Positions 14,809 through 15,053 of a stretch of DNA of 15,053 bases are shown here, piece by piece; within the stretch, counting starts at the first letter, position 1, and each line of letters starts with the position of its first letter. The notes beneath the pieces are model-generated. The model had not been told where the DNA came from and did not search any database. It saw only the letters and a list, made by a program, of their open reading frames with translations. Where the stretch lies: assembly GCA_024811115.1 (NCBI GenBank), contig JAKOGH010000100.1:1-15053 (forward strand). The letters run 5' to 3'. This DNA comes from Terana coerulea. Its lineage: Eukaryota > Basidiomycota > Agaricomycetes > Polyporales > Phanerochaetaceae. A program made the position numbers and the translations under genes.

Positions 14809-14849
14809 CTGATTGCGCAGCTTGTCTCGGCCGGCTGGATTAAGTAGAT

Positions 14850-15042
14850 ACCACACGTATGCTACCGTATTGAATCTGAGCAGGTTTCCTTCAAAACTGA
14901 CCGATGTGCACAATAAGTTATTTAACGCGTGTCAGAGCTGCAAAGGTAAAAACCTTGCAAAATCAAGTGATTGGCTGCTCGACTCAGAGCATCTTCCACT
15001 TCACCGTCAAAAGAAGTTTATTGCGCAACTTGCGCAACATTG
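14850..15042 (+). pseudogene. Start of copia pol: retropepsin-like aspartic protease, broken and partial
   Basis: Would cut the Gag-Pol polyprotein. The frame reads LFNACQSCKGKN, then SSDWLLDS (14966-14986), matching the copia protease lead-in W-L-L-D-S-G-A-S with the catalytic Asp at 14981-14983. Directly after the Ser the frame shifts: the bases for G-A-S and the following H-F-T-type residues are present in other frames, but the reading frame gives EHLPLHRQ and stops at 15040-15042. The rest of pol lies beyond the window. Confidence 0.65.
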
Positions 15043-15053
15043 ACCCAATTGTC

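Larger units (their letters stand above)
12899..14847 (+). pseudogene. Copia gag polyprotein gene, multiply frameshifted
   Basis: Capsid-type protein that would package the element's RNA. The start ATG at 12899 gives MSSSLEKL. The frame then shifts, near 12921, to LVLDGTNWEHWNDTLKSFLG, the N-terminal copia gag motif. RAVDKLDDWINDD (about 13140) and AMGFIRLRL...TTAKALYESLEATY (13185-13330) follow in two further frames. Next come DDYIHLMLLISKTPGYGK (about 13420) and a Lys/Gln-rich nucleocapsid-like part (13610-13850, KNKGKDPQFKQQQ, then GKGKKTQRGKRAGKGKGKA). Last is a coiled-coil-like stretch (MLDARIAELDARIDSNN). A 51-nt candidate intron at 14758-14808 would join DIIDAYS to LIAQLVSAGWIK and a stop at 14845-14847. 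At least five frame changes are needed. The UBN2-type gag family is clear from the motifs; the 3' third is less sure. Confidence 0.8.
12372..15053 (+). mobile_element. Ty1/copia LTR retrotransposon, 5' part (LTR, primer site, gag, start of protease)
   Basis: The order LTR, primer-binding site, leader, gag (LDGTNWEHW, then LRL..TTAKALYESLEATY) and aspartic protease (WLLDS) is that of a Ty1/copia element in plus orientation. The window ends about 2.7 kb into it, so integrase, reverse transcriptase, RNase H and the 3' LTR are not seen. Gag and protease both carry frameshifts, so this copy cannot be autonomous as read. The insertion lies in the last visible exon of the unknown gene. Confidence 0.88.

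Overview
The window looks like nuclear DNA from a basidiomycete fungus, probably a mushroom-forming agaricomycete. Genes are split by many 47-63 nt GT-AG introns with CTNA-type branch sites. The ABC transporter has the exon pattern and protein motifs of agaricomycete YOR1-type transporters. The DDE integrase-like gene and the Ty1/copia element are of kinds common in mushroom genomes. This placement rests on recalled family features, not on a database search.

Layout: (1) 1-5335, minus strand: an ABCC-type full ABC transporter (TMD1-NBD1-TMD2-NBD2). At least 27 exons are visible, and the 3' end runs off the left edge. Splicing can be followed exon by exon, but four 1-2 nt frameshifts, mostly in short homopolymers, break the frame. 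(2) 5336-8601: about 3.3 kb in which I recognise no gene, with short direct and inverted repeats. (3) 8602-10442, minus strand: a decayed gene of the basidiomycete integrase-core (DDE, rve-like) family, with introns and several frameshifts. (4) 10805-12371, plus strand: a four-exon gene of unknown function with a clean reading frame, a low-complexity Ser/Ala/Pro/Gln/His-rich first part and a compact C-terminal domain. (5) 12372 to the right edge: the 5' part of a Ty1/copia LTR retrotransposon (LTR, half-tRNA-Met-type primer site, frameshifted gag, start of the protease). It appears to have inserted into the gene of part 4, so the host frame now reads through the LTR to a stop at 12607-12609.

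The genes do not form a pathway. The window is one housekeeping-type transporter next to a transposon-rich stretch. The most interesting points are the uncharacterised gene cut by the retrotransposon, the microexon-rich transporter with its run of small indels, and the copia element's primer site and possible splice signals. I saw no convincing new defence or mobile system. Whether the many small indels are real decay or uncorrected read errors is the main open question for interpreting the window.
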